This document shows positions 1 through 7,877 of a stretch of DNA of 64,000 nt, piece after piece; the stretch's first letter is position 1; each line of letters starts with the position of its first letter. The position numbers were made by a program, and so were the translations under genes. Under the pieces are notes generated by a model. The model did not search any database, was not told the DNA's origin, and was given only the letters and a program-made list of their open reading frames with translations. The stretch is from contig NZ_AP022568.1 of assembly GCF_010727605.1 (NCBI RefSeq), forward strand, positions 5,394,001 through 5,458,000, written 5' to 3'. This DNA comes from Mycobacterium simiae. Lineage in GTDB: Bacteria; Actinomycetota; Actinomycetes; Mycobacteriales; Mycobacteriaceae.

Positions 1-60
1 AACTTAGCGTGCGCCGGGCGACGGGGTGGTGGTTGACGGGTCGGGAATTTCCGACATACA

Positions 61-374
61 GTGCCCGGCGTGGGGACCTCGGATCGCGTTTGTCTCGCTC
101 TGGCGAATCCGGTCCGACGCGAACCGTTGAAGATTCTGACACTGCAGCAACTGTCCGCGGGCGAACTCAGCGACAGTTCGAACTCAGTCGCCCCGTGGTT
201 CGCCGAGGATTTCGAGGTGCTACGCGACGCCGGGCCACCGGCACCCGGGCGCCCTCGGAGCACAGTGGGTTTGACCTGAGCGACACGAGGATGGTGCAGG
301 CCTTCGACCGGATGGGTCGCGGGTGGCGCAAAGTCATCCTCCCCCGCCTCGGCGCGTCGGCCACACAGGCGTAA
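61..374 (+). pseudogene. Degraded ArsR-family repressor gene
   Basis: Remnant of a winged-helix ArsR regulator. From the GTG at the left edge, one frame gives a typical N-terminus (RVCLALANPVRREPLKIL, then LSAGELSD). The next expected piece, LSRPVV from the recognition helix, occurs only in a second frame, and the following FEVLRDAG is back in the first. The C-terminal part is again out of frame. At least two indels (about 173 and 200) therefore break the gene. It sits just upstream of, and on the same strand as, the fadB5-like gene and may once have controlled it. An earlier start outside the window cannot be excluded. Confidence 0.5.
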
Positions 375-387
375 CGAAGGGATCGCG

Positions 388-1392
388 ATGCGCGCAGTCG
401 TCATCACCAGGCACGGGGATCCCTCCGTGTTGCAGGTGCAGCAGCGCCCGGACCCGCCCGCGCCGGGGCCCGGTCAGCTGCAAGTCGCGGTCCGAGCTGC
501 CGGGGTGAACTTCGCCGACCACCTCGCCCGCGTCGGGCTGTATCCCGACGCGCCGAAACTTCCGGCGGTGGTCGGGTACGAGGTCGCCGGCGTCGTCGCC
601 GCGGTCGGCGAGGGCGTCGACCCCGGCCGCATCGGCGAACGCGTCCTGGCCGGCACACGATTCGGCGGTTATGCCGAAACCGTCAACGTGGCCGCCAACG
701 ATTCCGTGGAACTGCCCAAGTCAATGAGCTTCGAACAGGGCGCTGCGGTCCCGGTCAACTACGCGACCGCCTGGGCTGCGCTGCACGGGTACGGTTCGCT
801 GCGCCGTGGTGAGCGGGTGCTGATTCATGCCGCGGCCGGAGGCGTAGGGACCGCGGCCATCCAGTTCGCGAAGGCCGCCGGGGCCGAGGTGCACGGCACC
901 GCCTCGCCGGCCAAACATGACAAGCTCGCCGAATTCGGCGTGGACCGCGCGATCGACTACCGCCGCGACGGCTGGTGGCACGACGTCGGCCGCTACGACC
1001 TGATTCTCGACGCTCTGGGCGGAACGTCGCTGCGACGGTCGTATCGATTGCTGCGCCCGGGCGGAAGGCTTGTCGGCTATGGCGTTTCGTCGCTGCAAGA
1101 AGGCGAGAAGCGCTCGTTGCGCCGGGCGGCTCCACAGGTGTTGTCGATGCTGCGCGGGTTCAACCTGATGGACCAGCTGTCCGACTCGAAGGCGGTGATC
1201 GGCCTGAACATGCTGCGGTTGTGGGACGACCGGGGCACGCTCGAGCCCTGGATCGCTCCGTTGACCCAGGCGCTGCACGACGGCATCGTCGCGCCGATCG
1301 TGCATGCGGCCGTCCCGTTCGACGACGCGGCCAGCGCACATCGGATACTGGCGGCGCGGGAGAACATCGGAAAGGTCGTTCTGGTTCCCTGA
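388..1392 (+). CDS. fadB5: FadB5-like quinone oxidoreductase (MDR superfamily)
   Basis: Medium-chain dehydrogenase/reductase of the quinone-oxidoreductase branch. Its 334 residues equal the length of M. tuberculosis FadB5 (Rv1912c), and the neighbouring PEBP gene is also kept. It should reduce a quinone or enone with NADPH in the cytosol; the true substrate is unknown. A GroES-like N-terminal half (AAGVNFADHLAR) precedes a Rossmann half whose nucleotide loop AAAGGVGTAA lies near residue 150. I see no zinc-binding cysteine cluster, so it is a zinc-free type. A GAAGGG stretch lies 6 bases before the ATG, which supports this start. Confidence 0.85.
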   Translation: MRAVVITRHGDPSVLQVQQRPDPPAPGPGQLQVAVRAAGVNFADHLARVGLYPDAPKLPAVVGYEVAGVVAAVGEGVDPGRIGERVLAGTRFGGYAETVNVAANDSVELPKSMSFEQGAAVPVNYATAWAALHGYGSLRRGERVLIHAAAGGVGTAAIQFAKAAGAEVHGTASPAKHDKLAEFGVDRAIDYRRDGWWHDVGRYDLILDALGGTSLRRSYRLLRPGGRLVGYGVSSLQEGEKRSLRRAAPQVLSMLRGFNLMDQLSDSKAVIGLNMLRLWDDRGTLEPWIAPLTQALHDGIVAPIVHAAVPFDDAASAHRILAARENIGKVVLVP

Positions 1393-1435
1393 CCTCGTGC
1401 GTTTGGGCGGCCGCGGCGCTGGTTATCTCCCCAGG

Positions 1436-1879
1436 ATGGCTGTCTCCGACTCACGCGAACTCGTTATCGAGGCGACTCCCGACGAGATCATGGACGTCCT
1501 GTTCGATATCGAAGCACTGCCCGAATGGTCCTCGGCCCACCAGAAGGTCGAAGTCCTCGAGCGTGACGACCAGGGCCACCCGACCAGGTCCCGGCAGGTC
1601 GTCAAGATCGTCGGCATCCGCGAGGAACAGGTGCTGGCCTACAAGGTGCATGACGACGGGGTGAGCTGGACATTAGAGAGTGCCAAACAGCAACGTGCGC
1701 AAGATGCCCGGTACACACTCGTGCCGGATGGGGATGCCACCAAGTTGCGATTCGAACTGACGGTGGACCTCACCGCGCCCGTTCCCGGATTTCTGATCAA
1801 AAAGGGAACCAAGGGGCTGATGGACACCGCCACCCAGGGGCTCCGAGACCGGGTGCTCGAAATTAAGAAGAGCCGCTAA
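1436..1879 (+). CDS. SRPBCC/START-fold protein
   Basis: A 147-residue single-domain protein of the polyketide cyclase/START-like fold, which binds hydrophobic ligands in a deep pocket. The start is the ATG before [12 protein letters not shown], because the first beta strand begins there and earlier in-frame codons only overlap fadB5. The family signature is the early amphipathic segment with [13 protein letters not shown], followed by repeated beta strands and a long C-terminal helix ([13 protein letters not shown]). It lies 43 bases after fadB5 on the same strand, so co-transcription is likely. It is one of four SRPBCC proteins in this window. The ligand and role are unknown. Confidence 0.75.
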   Translation: MAVSDSRELVIEATPDEIMDVLFDIEALPEWSSAHQKVEVLERDDQGHPTRSRQVVKIVGIREEQVLAYKVHDDGVSWTLESAKQQRAQDARYTLVPDGDATKLRFELTVDLTAPVPGFLIKKGTKGLMDTATQGLRDRVLEIKKSR

Positions 1880-1920
1880 GCGGCTATCTTCTTTCGCGCC
1901 GGTTAGCGACACTGGTTCCC

Positions 1921-2445
1921 ATGGGATGGACGGTGGCTCGGCGACTCGGTGCGGCTCTTGCGGGCATGGTGCTGGCCGGCAGCGGCGTCGCGCACGCCGC
2001 GCCGGACGCGCCGTTGACGATTAATAGTCCGGCCTTCGCGGACGGGGCGCCGATACCAGCGCTGTACACCTGCAAAGGGATGGACATGTCCCCGCCGTTG
2101 GCCTGGTCGGCGCCGTTGGGGGCGGCCCTGGTGGTCGACGACCCCGATGCCCCCGGTGGAACATACATCCACTGGATCGTGATCGGAATTGCGCCGGGTT
2201 CGGGCAGCGTTGGCGACGGCGGGACGCCGCGCGGTGGGGTCACGTTGCCGAACTCCAACGGCCAGAGTTTGTACGGCGGGCCCTGCCCGCCGCGCGGTAG
2301 CGGCGTGCACCACTACCGGTTCACGCTGTATCAGCTGCCCAACGACTACCAGCTTCCCGGCGGGCTGGGCGGCGTGCAGGCCGCGCAGACGATCGCCGGA
2401 GCCGCGACCGCGCAGGCGCAGCTGACCGGGACATTCGGGAGCTGA
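1921..2445 (+). CDS. Secreted PEBP/YbhB-family protein (Rv1910c/LppC type)
   Basis: Phosphatidylethanolamine-binding-protein family member of the bacterial YbhB/YbcL type, 174 residues. A signal peptide (about residues 1-26, ending AHAAP) has no cysteine after it, so it is exported rather than lipid-anchored, like Rv1910c and unlike LppC. The anion-binding pocket motifs are present: DDPDAPGG followed by the IHW strand, and [15 protein letters not shown]. The start ATG is 41 bases after the SRPBCC gene. In M. tuberculosis the relatives lie next to furA-katG and fadB5; here the katG side of that context is replaced by unrelated genes. Confidence 0.82.
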   Translation: MGWTVARRLGAALAGMVLAGSGVAHAAPDAPLTINSPAFADGAPIPALYTCKGMDMSPPLAWSAPLGAALVVDDPDAPGGTYIHWIVIGIAPGSGSVGDGGTPRGGVTLPNSNGQSLYGGPCPPRGSGVHHYRFTLYQLPNDYQLPGGLGGVQAAQTIAGAATAQAQLTGTFGS

Positions 2446-2449
2446 TCGG

Positions 2450-4024
2450 CTACCGGTCGTGCAGGATCTGGTAGGCCGCGTTGTAGCCGGGAGTAAACGT
2501 GATGCCGGGGCCGCCATGGCATCCCGCGCCGCCCAGGTAGAGGCCCTCGATCGGGATCGGCATGTCGAGAAAGCCCCTCGGGCCGGGCCGGTTGGGCCCC
2601 ATCAGATCCGGGTGCAGCAGACCGTGGCAGAAGTCGCCGGCGGGCGCACCGAACATCGTGTTCATGTGGTAGGGCGCGAAGGTGATATGACGGATCACGA
2701 TATCTTTGAAGTTCGGCGCGAATTTGGTGATCTTGTCGATAACCCGTTGTGCCATTTCGTTTTTCAGGTGTCCGTGTTGATCGCGGTCGACTTCGACCGG
2801 GAAGGCATAGGCGAATGCGCTCGCGGCGTGCTTGCCGGCTGGTGCCATCGCGGGATCGTGGACCGACGGAATCTGCATGCCCATCGACGGGTTGTCCGGA
2901 AGTAGGCCCTGCCGGCAGATCTCCCACTGGCGCTGCTGCTCTTCTGGTGAGCCGAAGATTCCGACCGACTGCTGCATGCCCTCTGCATTGAGAAACTCAT
3001 ACGGCGGCGCGAACTCCGGCAGACCGTCCAGTGCGAAATGTAGCTGCACGAATGACGCGCGATGGTCGCGCCCCGAGACGCGCGAGACCAATTCCGCCGG
3101 AATGTGTTCGGGTGCAATGAGTTCGGTGAGTGTGACGTCGGGCGAGAGATTGGACACCACGACCGGTGCCGAGATCGTCGAACCGTCCCGCAGTCGTACG
3201 CCGCACGCCTGCTGATTCTCGACCAGGATCTCCTCGACCTTGGCGCGAAAGCGGATCTCGCCGCCATGGAAGAGGAAAAGCTCGCGCAGGTGTTCGGTGA
3301 GCGCGCCGATGCCACCCTTGAGCTTGGTCATCATCGCGGTGCTGTCTGTGTCTTCTGGGGGCACCGCCAGCGCAAACGCCAGACAGGCGGCGCTGCCCGG
3401 GGTGTAAGGGCCGCGGTAGGTGGAATTGACGGCCAAAAACGCCAACATGCCGCGCATCACCGCGTGCCTGTCCCGGTCCGGTAGGTAGCGGTCGATCACG
3501 TCCATCGCCGAGCCGAACAGCATCTCGTGAATCGCTCGGCGCTCGGCGTCGTTGGTTGCGCAGGCGTACATTTCGTCGATCGTCTTGGGCCGCTGGCACA
3601 CGTCGAAGCGGCCGAGTGCCCGCGCGGGCGCCTGGGTCCAGCCGATCAGCTCGGCCATGCCCATGACGGCTTCCACGCCGTGCTTCTCGTTGAGGTGGGC
3701 CATCAGTTGCATCGGGTCGCGATAGAAGACCATCGGCTCTTCACCGTTTTCGCCGATGTTGACCGACATCACCTCGGGCTCGATCGCAGGCAGGGTGTCG
3801 AGTCCGAGGTCCTTGCTGAGTTGGCTTGCCATCGGGAATTGCACCGAGCCCGCGATCTCGTAGCGGAACCCGTCGATCAGTTCGACCGTCGCCGCCATGC
3901 CGCCCGCATAGGTGTTGGCTTCCAGGCACACGGTTCGCAGGCCGGCGCGCTGCAGGATCGCCGCAGCGGTCAAACCGTTATGCCCGGCACCCACCACGAT
4001 TGCGTCGTATTTCGTCGTGCTCAC
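2450..4024 (-). CDS. FAD-dependent oxidoreductase, phytoene-desaturase-like
   Basis: Flavoprotein of the CrtI/COG1233 class, 524 residues from the chosen start. The dinucleotide-binding motif VVGAGHNGLTAA opens the protein and is followed by LEANTYAGG. A C-terminal FAD motif (GAGCHGGPGITFTPGYNAA) ends it. These enzymes oxidise or isomerise C-C bonds in isoprenoids or lipids; no carotenoid genes are nearby, so the substrate is open. I start at the GTG before STTKYDAIVVGAG. The upstream in-frame ATG would put the N-terminus across an 18-bp operator palindrome shared with the divergent TetR gene. Repression by that TetR protein is the simplest inference. Confidence 0.8.
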   Translation of the reverse strand: MSTTKYDAIVVGAGHNGLTAAAILQRAGLRTVCLEANTYAGGMAATVELIDGFRYEIAGSVQFPMASQLSKDLGLDTLPAIEPEVMSVNIGENGEEPMVFYRDPMQLMAHLNEKHGVEAVMGMAELIGWTQAPARALGRFDVCQRPKTIDEMYACATNDAERRAIHEMLFGSAMDVIDRYLPDRDRHAVMRGMLAFLAVNSTYRGPYTPGSAACLAFALAVPPEDTDSTAMMTKLKGGIGALTEHLRELFLFHGGEIRFRAKVEEILVENQQACGVRLRDGSTISAPVVVSNLSPDVTLTELIAPEHIPAELVSRVSGRDHRASFVQLHFALDGLPEFAPPYEFLNAEGMQQSVGIFGSPEEQQRQWEICRQGLLPDNPSMGMQIPSVHDPAMAPAGKHAASAFAYAFPVEVDRDQHGHLKNEMAQRVIDKITKFAPNFKDIVIRHITFAPYHMNTMFGAPAGDFCHGLLHPDLMGPNRPGPRGFLDMPIPIEGLYLGGAGCHGGPGITFTPGYNAAYQILHDR

Positions 4025-4034
4025 CTGGCAAGAA

Positions 4035-4052
4035 TATGTCAGTACTGACATA
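4035..4052. promoter_or_regulatory. Operator 1: 18-bp perfect palindrome
   Basis: TATGTCAGTACTGACATA reads identically on both strands. It lies between the divergent oxidoreductase and TetR genes, 10 bases upstream of the oxidoreductase GTG. A second copy of its TGTCAGT-type core follows 25 bp away, centre to centre. This is the expected arrangement for a TetR-family dimer controlling both genes. Confidence 0.7.
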
Positions 4053-4061
4053 ATTGGAAGA

Positions 4062-4075
4062 TGTCAGTCCTGACA
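4062..4075. promoter_or_regulatory. Operator 2: near-perfect repeat of operator 1
   Basis: TGTCAGTCCTGACA matches the 14-bp core of operator 1 (TGTCAGTACTGACA) except at one central base. It lies 27 bases upstream of the TetR ATG at 4103. Its presence argues against starting the TetR protein at the ATG at 4061, which would run through the site. Confidence 0.65.
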
Positions 4076-4102
4076 CCGGCGGTGAGATACGATCGCGCTG
4101 CC

Positions 4103-4702
4103 ATGACCGTCCCGATGAATCGCCACGAGCTGCGTCGCCGCTCCACGCACGAGGCGTTGCGGCAAGCCGCGTTGAAGAGCTTCGCGCGCAAGGGCTTTGC
4201 GAATGTGACGGTCACCGAGTTGGCCGCCGAGGCCGGTGTCACCGAACGCACCTTCTTCCGGCACTTCCCGACCAAGGAGTCGGTGCTGTTCGGTGACTAC
4301 GAGTCCCAGTTGGAGTGGCTGGCCGAGGCCCTAGCACAACGTCCGGCCTCCGAGTCGCTCTTCGAAGCGGTGCTGGCCAGTGTCGCGGCCTTCCCACACG
4401 ACCTCGAAGTGGTCCGCCAGGCGGCCACGGCCCGCGCCGAGCTGATCACTGCCGATCGCATTGCCGGCCACTTGCGGGTGGTGCAGTCCTCCTTCGCCGC
4501 GGTGCTCACGGATTTCATCAGAACCCGGAATCCGGACGCGCCCGGCATCGAGCTGGGCGCCGAGGTCGGCGGCTCGGCCCTGGCCGCGGCACTTGTTGTG
4601 GCAGTGGAACATTGGGGCCGCAATGGCTGTGCCGACGACCTCGGCGAGCTGGTAGCGACCAGTCTCGATCTGGTCCGCTCGGGCCTGGCGCCGCTGGCCT
4701 AA
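4103..4702 (+). CDS. TetR-family repressor, divergent from FAD oxidoreductase
   Basis: A TetR regulator of 199 residues. The N-terminal helix-turn-helix is clear (FANVTVTELAAEAGVTERTFFRHFPTKESVLF, split here as VTELAAEAGVTERTFF and RHFPTKESVLF). The C-terminal ligand domain is variable and gives no clue to the inducer. I use the ATG before TVPMNRHELRRR, because the upstream ATG in frame overlaps the second operator. The divergent flavoprotein and the two palindromes between the genes make local control and autoregulation likely. The gene ends by overlapping, tail to tail, another TetR gene by 4 bases. Confidence 0.85.
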   Translation: MTVPMNRHELRRRSTHEALRQAALKSFARKGFANVTVTELAAEAGVTERTFFRHFPTKESVLFGDYESQLEWLAEALAQRPASESLFEAVLASVAAFPHDLEVVRQAATARAELITADRIAGHLRVVQSSFAAVLTDFIRTRNPDAPGIELGAEVGGSALAAALVVAVEHWGRNGCADDLGELVATSLDLVRSGLAPLA

Positions 4703-5250
4703 TCCGCCGTCGGCGTTCGAGAGGCGAGCCGCAGCAGACCGTGGCGCAACTTGTCGTCGCGCTGCCGGGCATCGAGTTCGACAAGGGCAATCTCGGCGAC
4801 CGCCGCGACGAGCAGCGCCGCGATCGGTTCCGGCGCAGACCAGCCCAGTGCCTTCAGATCGGGCAGCATCAGTATGGCCGCACTGTGATTGCGGGCCGCG
4901 ACCAGGTCGGTCAACCCCGCCTCGGTGCGGGATTGCACCAGCAATGCCTTGGTGGCCGGCTCGGCCAAACACCCGTCGAGATAGGCGTTCATCCCGGCCT
5001 CGAGCCGGTCGTGTCCGGGCGGCAACTCGCCCATCGCGGCTTCGATCATCTCGACCAGCTGGTCGTGGAACCGGATATGCAATGCCCGCACGTATTCGGC
5101 ACGGCTGGGCCAGTGCTGGTAGAAACTGCCCTTGGCCATGCCCGCTTCGGCGACGATGGCGTTTACCGAGATCCTGGCCAGATCGGCGGTTCCCAACAGG
5201 CGCTGGCCCGCATCAAGGAGCGCATTGCGTCCGGGTTCAGGCGATCGCAC
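4699..5250 (-). CDS. TetR-family repressor, coupled to DUF962 gene
   Basis: A 183-residue TetR regulator with helix-turn-helix ARISVNAIVAEAGMAKGSF followed by YQHWPSRAEY. The start is the GTG before RSPEPGRNALL. It overlaps the end of the upstream DUF962 gene by 14 bases, which suggests translational coupling. Longer in-frame versions would lie entirely inside the DUF962 gene and have no homologous look. The palindrome TGACCGACCAGTCGGTCA in front of the DUF962/hydrolase divergent promoters is a typical TetR site and is probably bound by this protein. Confidence 0.8.
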   Translation of the reverse strand: MRSPEPGRNALLDAGQRLLGTADLARISVNAIVAEAGMAKGSFYQHWPSRAEYVRALHIRFHDQLVEMIEAAMGELPPGHDRLEAGMNAYLDGCLAEPATKALLVQSRTEAGLTDLVAARNHSAAILMLPDLKALGWSAPEPIAALLVAAVAEIALVELDARQRDDKLRHGLLRLASRTPTAD

Positions 5251-5581
5251 GCAATCCCGCCTTCCGCTGGCTGCGTCGCGCCAGCATTTCGCCGTACTGC
5301 TCGCAGACGTCGATGACGCCGGTGAGTTGATAGGTGATCCACCCTTTGTGCGTCGACGGCAGGTTTTTCTCGAACAGCCGGTGGCCGAGAATCTGGATGG
5401 CCCATCCCCCAATGAACATCGATGCACCGACCTTGGGCTTGGCGAAGATCAGCGGCAGGCCGACCGCGATGACCGGTATGCCGAAGCGGTGGGCGGTCCT
5501 GACCCCCTTCGACGTGTGTTGGGTGCGGTAGTAGGCCAGTTTGTCCGCAAACGGCGCTTCGGCAGGCGGGGCTTGACTCAT
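5237..5581 (-). CDS. DUF962/Mpo1-like membrane protein
   Basis: A small 114-residue membrane protein of the DUF962 (YGL010w/Mpo1-like) family. The two conserved blocks are recognisable: YRTQHTSKGVRTAHRFGIP near the N-terminus and GHRLFEKNLPST later, with hydrophobic segments between them (IPVIAVGLPLIFA and MFIGGWAIQILG). The yeast member Mpo1 is an iron-dependent dioxygenase of 2-hydroxy fatty acids, and the conserved histidines here would fit metal binding. Bacterial function is unproven. It is the first gene of a two-gene unit with the TetR regulator. Confidence 0.75.
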   Translation of the reverse strand: MSQAPPAEAPFADKLAYYRTQHTSKGVRTAHRFGIPVIAVGLPLIFAKPKVGASMFIGGWAIQILGHRLFEKNLPSTHKGWITYQLTGVIDVCEQYGEMLARRSQRKAGLRAIA

Positions 5582-5629
5582 CTCGATTCCCTCCTTGTCA
5601 TCACGTTCCTGTCGAGCTACCGTACAGCA

Positions 5630-5647
5630 TGACCGACCAGTCGGTCA
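5630..5647. promoter_or_regulatory. TetR-type operator between DUF962 and hydrolase genes
   Basis: TGACCGACCAGTCGGTCA is an inverted repeat with 8-bp perfect arms around a CA centre. It closely resembles common TetR-family sites of the ACCGACC-type. It lies 49 bases upstream of the DUF962 ATG and 20 bases upstream of the hydrolase ATG, so it can act on both genes. A possible hydrolase promoter, TTGTCA (5595) with TACCGT (5618) 17 bases apart, sits just before it. Confidence 0.65.
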
Positions 5648-5666
5648 ACGGACGAGAGGGATAGCC

Positions 5667-6503
5667 ATGCCGACGATCCACACCCGGGCAGGCCGGGTAG
5701 CCTATGACGAAAGTGGCTGTGGCCCAACGGTTTTTCTGCTGCATGCCACCCTGCACGACCGCCGCGACTTCGACCCCGTCCGCGCGACGCTGGCCCGCCG
5801 CTACCGCACCGTCGCGATCGACTGGCCCGGCCACGGAGACTCCGACCCGGTCGGCCCGGCCTTCGAGCCCGGTGCCCCATTGTTCGCCGATGTCCTCGAA
5901 GACGTCGTCGACGGGTTGGGCGTCAAAAGAGCTGTGCTGATCGGTAATTCGGTCGGTGGATTTGCCGCCGCACGGTTGGCGATCACCCGGCCGGCGTGCG
6001 TCGCGGGACTGATCCTGGTCAACACCGGAGGTTTCGTTCCGTTGGGCCGGACGACGCGGGCCTTTTGCCGCATCGTCGGCTCGCCGGTATTCGTGCGCCT
6101 GGGCGCGCCGGCATTCATCCGGGGCTACATGAAGGCCAAGACCGACAGCGACCGCGAAATCGCCCGGCGCGCGATAGCCGCGGCGAAAACGCCGGAAGGT
6201 AGTCGGACACTGACCGGCCTATGGCGTAGCTTTGCGACACCAGAACACGATTTGCGAAGCCGTGCAGCAGAATTGATCGCGCCGACGCTGATCGTGTGGG
6301 GCCGCAACGACATTGCGATACCGTTGCGCGCCGGGCGCGCCACGCACCAGACGATCACGAATTCACGCTTCGAGATCCTAGACACCGGGCATGTGGCCTT
6401 CTCGTCAGATCCGGCGGGCTTCCTGGCAGTCGCCGAGCCGTTCCTAGAATCGGTTACCGACGTGCCGGCTCGGCACTCCATGGATGCGCATCAGAAACCG
6501 TAG
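5667..6503 (+). CDS. Alpha/beta hydrolase
   Basis: A 278-residue alpha/beta-hydrolase fold enzyme. The nucleophile elbow is GNSVGG (Ser near residue 98), the oxyanion region is LLHATLHDRRDF, the acid lies in the strand LIVWGRNDIAIPL, and the catalytic histidine is in DTGHVAF. The start ATG has the purine-rich GAGAGGG at 5654-5660. The class includes esterases, epoxide hydrolases and C-C hydrolases, and the substrate cannot be told from sequence. The divergent DUF962-TetR pair shares its operator, which hints at one regulon for a lipid or xenobiotic ester. Confidence 0.82.
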   Translation: MPTIHTRAGRVAYDESGCGPTVFLLHATLHDRRDFDPVRATLARRYRTVAIDWPGHGDSDPVGPAFEPGAPLFADVLEDVVDGLGVKRAVLIGNSVGGFAAARLAITRPACVAGLILVNTGGFVPLGRTTRAFCRIVGSPVFVRLGAPAFIRGYMKAKTDSDREIARRAIAAAKTPEGSRTLTGLWRSFATPEHDLRSRAAELIAPTLIVWGRNDIAIPLRAGRATHQTITNSRFEILDTGHVAFSSDPAGFLAVAEPFLESVTDVPARHSMDAHQKP

Positions 6504-6517
6504 GTGCACAACGGATG

Positions 6518-7393
6518 TCAGGTGTCGTACTCGGCGGCGCTGGCCACCGCGGCCTCGACGAACCGGCGCAACTCGGCATTACGTGCGCGCCCCAGGAAGG
6601 CCAGGGACACCTCGCTCGGCGGTGCGCCACGCAGCGCGATGAACCGCACGGCGGGGTGAATGTTGCGCCGGATGGCGACGTCGGGGATCACCCCGATGCC
6701 TCGATCCGCGGCAACGGATTCGATCCATTCGTCGAAGTTCGATGTCTCCACGACTGTTTGTGGGCCCTTGCCCGTCGGCCACGACCACGGTCCGGTGGTG
6801 CCGCTGGCGACGTTGACCACCAATGGCCATTGCGGCACCTCGGCCCAGTCCAACGCCGACTGCCGCGCCAGGCGCGAGTGCACCGAACACACCGCCACCC
6901 GTGACTCGTTGAACAAGTGCACGACGCGCACCGAGGTCGAGCTCACCTGGCCGCGTACCACCGCGATATTCACCCTGCCCTGCTGCACCGCGGCCAGCGC
7001 ATCATCGGTCCGGATCAAACTGACCGTCGTTCCAGTGGCCCGCTCGAATCGGGCGACGGTGTCCTGCGCCCACGGGTCGGGCAACAACCAACTGAAGCCC
7101 AGACGAATACTGCCCCGGCGCCGCACGGCGTCCACGCCGCGTTCGAGTTCGGCCAGCACCCGTTCGACGTGTTCGAAGAACGCCCGCCCGGCATCGGTCA
7201 TCTCCACGTGCCGCGAGCTGCGATCGAGCAGGGTGACGCCGAGCGCGTCCTCCAACTGGCGGATCGTGCGGCTCAGGGCGGGCTGGGTGATCGTGAGCTC
7301 ATCGGCCGCGTGCGTGAACGACTGCAGTCGCGACACCGTTTCGAACGCGCGCAGGTGACGCAACTCGACGCGGCCACCATCCAGCACGCCCAT
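6518..7393 (-). CDS. LysR-family transcriptional regulator
   Basis: A 291-residue LysR regulator. The winged helix-turn-helix lies at the N-terminus (LRHLRAFETVSRLQSFTHAA, then LTITQPALSRTIRQLE), followed by the periplasmic-binding-like effector domain. The start is the ATG before GVLDGGRVELRHL, at the usual distance from the HTH. It is transcribed away from the tautomerase and nitronate monooxygenase genes with 91 bases between the starts, the classic LysR arrangement for controlling the divergent operon and itself. Confidence 0.85.
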   Translation of the reverse strand: MGVLDGGRVELRHLRAFETVSRLQSFTHAADELTITQPALSRTIRQLEDALGVTLLDRSSRHVEMTDAGRAFFEHVERVLAELERGVDAVRRRGSIRLGFSWLLPDPWAQDTVARFERATGTTVSLIRTDDALAAVQQGRVNIAVVRGQVSSTSVRVVHLFNESRVAVCSVHSRLARQSALDWAEVPQWPLVVNVASGTTGPWSWPTGKGPQTVVETSNFDEWIESVAADRGIGVIPDVAIRRNIHPAVRFIALRGAPPSEVSLAFLGRARNAELRRFVEAAVASAAEYDT

Positions 7394-7484
7394 GCCTGAC
7401 AAGCATAGATACCGCACGACAGGCATTTCACAGCCCTGTGTCGCGGCCCTAACGTCGGGGGTGAGGCGCACTGAAGGAGGGAAA

Positions 7485-7877
7485 ATGCCGCTGCTGTACC
7501 TCGACCAGATCGACGGTCGCAGCCCGTCGGAGATCCAGGCGTTGCTGGACGCCGCGCATGACGCCGTCGTCGACGCATTTGAGGTGCCGCCGGGTGACCG
7601 CTACCAGGTGGTGCGCACTCATCCAGCGCACGAGATTGTCGCCTGGGACACCGGTCTCGGCATCGACCGCTCGACGCGGCTGGTGATTGTGCATGTGGTC
7701 AGCCGCCGGCGCACCCGCGCGATGAAGGAACGATTCTACGAGTTGCTGGCGGCCAACCTCGCCGAGCGATGCGGGGTCGACCCGGCCGATCTGATCGTGT
7801 CGATCGCCGAAAATACAGACGCGGATTGGTCTTTCGGTCACGGTCGGGCGCAATTCCTCACTGGAGAACTGCAATGA
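7485..7877 (+). CDS. Tautomerase-family protein
   Basis: A 130-residue member of the tautomerase/MIF superfamily (double-length 4-OT-like subunits). The catalytic N-terminal proline after the initiator methionine is present (MPLLYLDQIDGRS), which strongly supports this ATG. A good Shine-Dalgarno (AAGGAGG) stands 6 bases before it. Members isomerise keto/enol acids or dehalogenate small acids using Pro1 as the base. The stop overlaps the next ATG (ATGA), so it is co-translated with the nitronate monooxygenase. The divergent LysR is the likely regulator. Confidence 0.82.
   Translation: MPLLYLDQIDGRSPSEIQALLDAAHDAVVDAFEVPPGDRYQVVRTHPAHEIVAWDTGLGIDRSTRLVIVHVVSRRRTRAMKERFYELLAANLAERCGVDPADLIVSIAENTDADWSFGHGRAQFLTGELQ

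Noticed and set aside
2459..4053. Several plus-strand frames inside the FAD oxidoreductase gene
   Set aside because: Shadow frames without motifs; the minus-strand frame has both FAD signatures.
4061..4102. Earlier ATG for the TetR gene (MSVLTPAV...) and the matching MSVLTYSC start of the oxidoreductase
   Set aside because: The identical MSVLT is produced by the repeated operator sequence on each strand, not by real N-termini.
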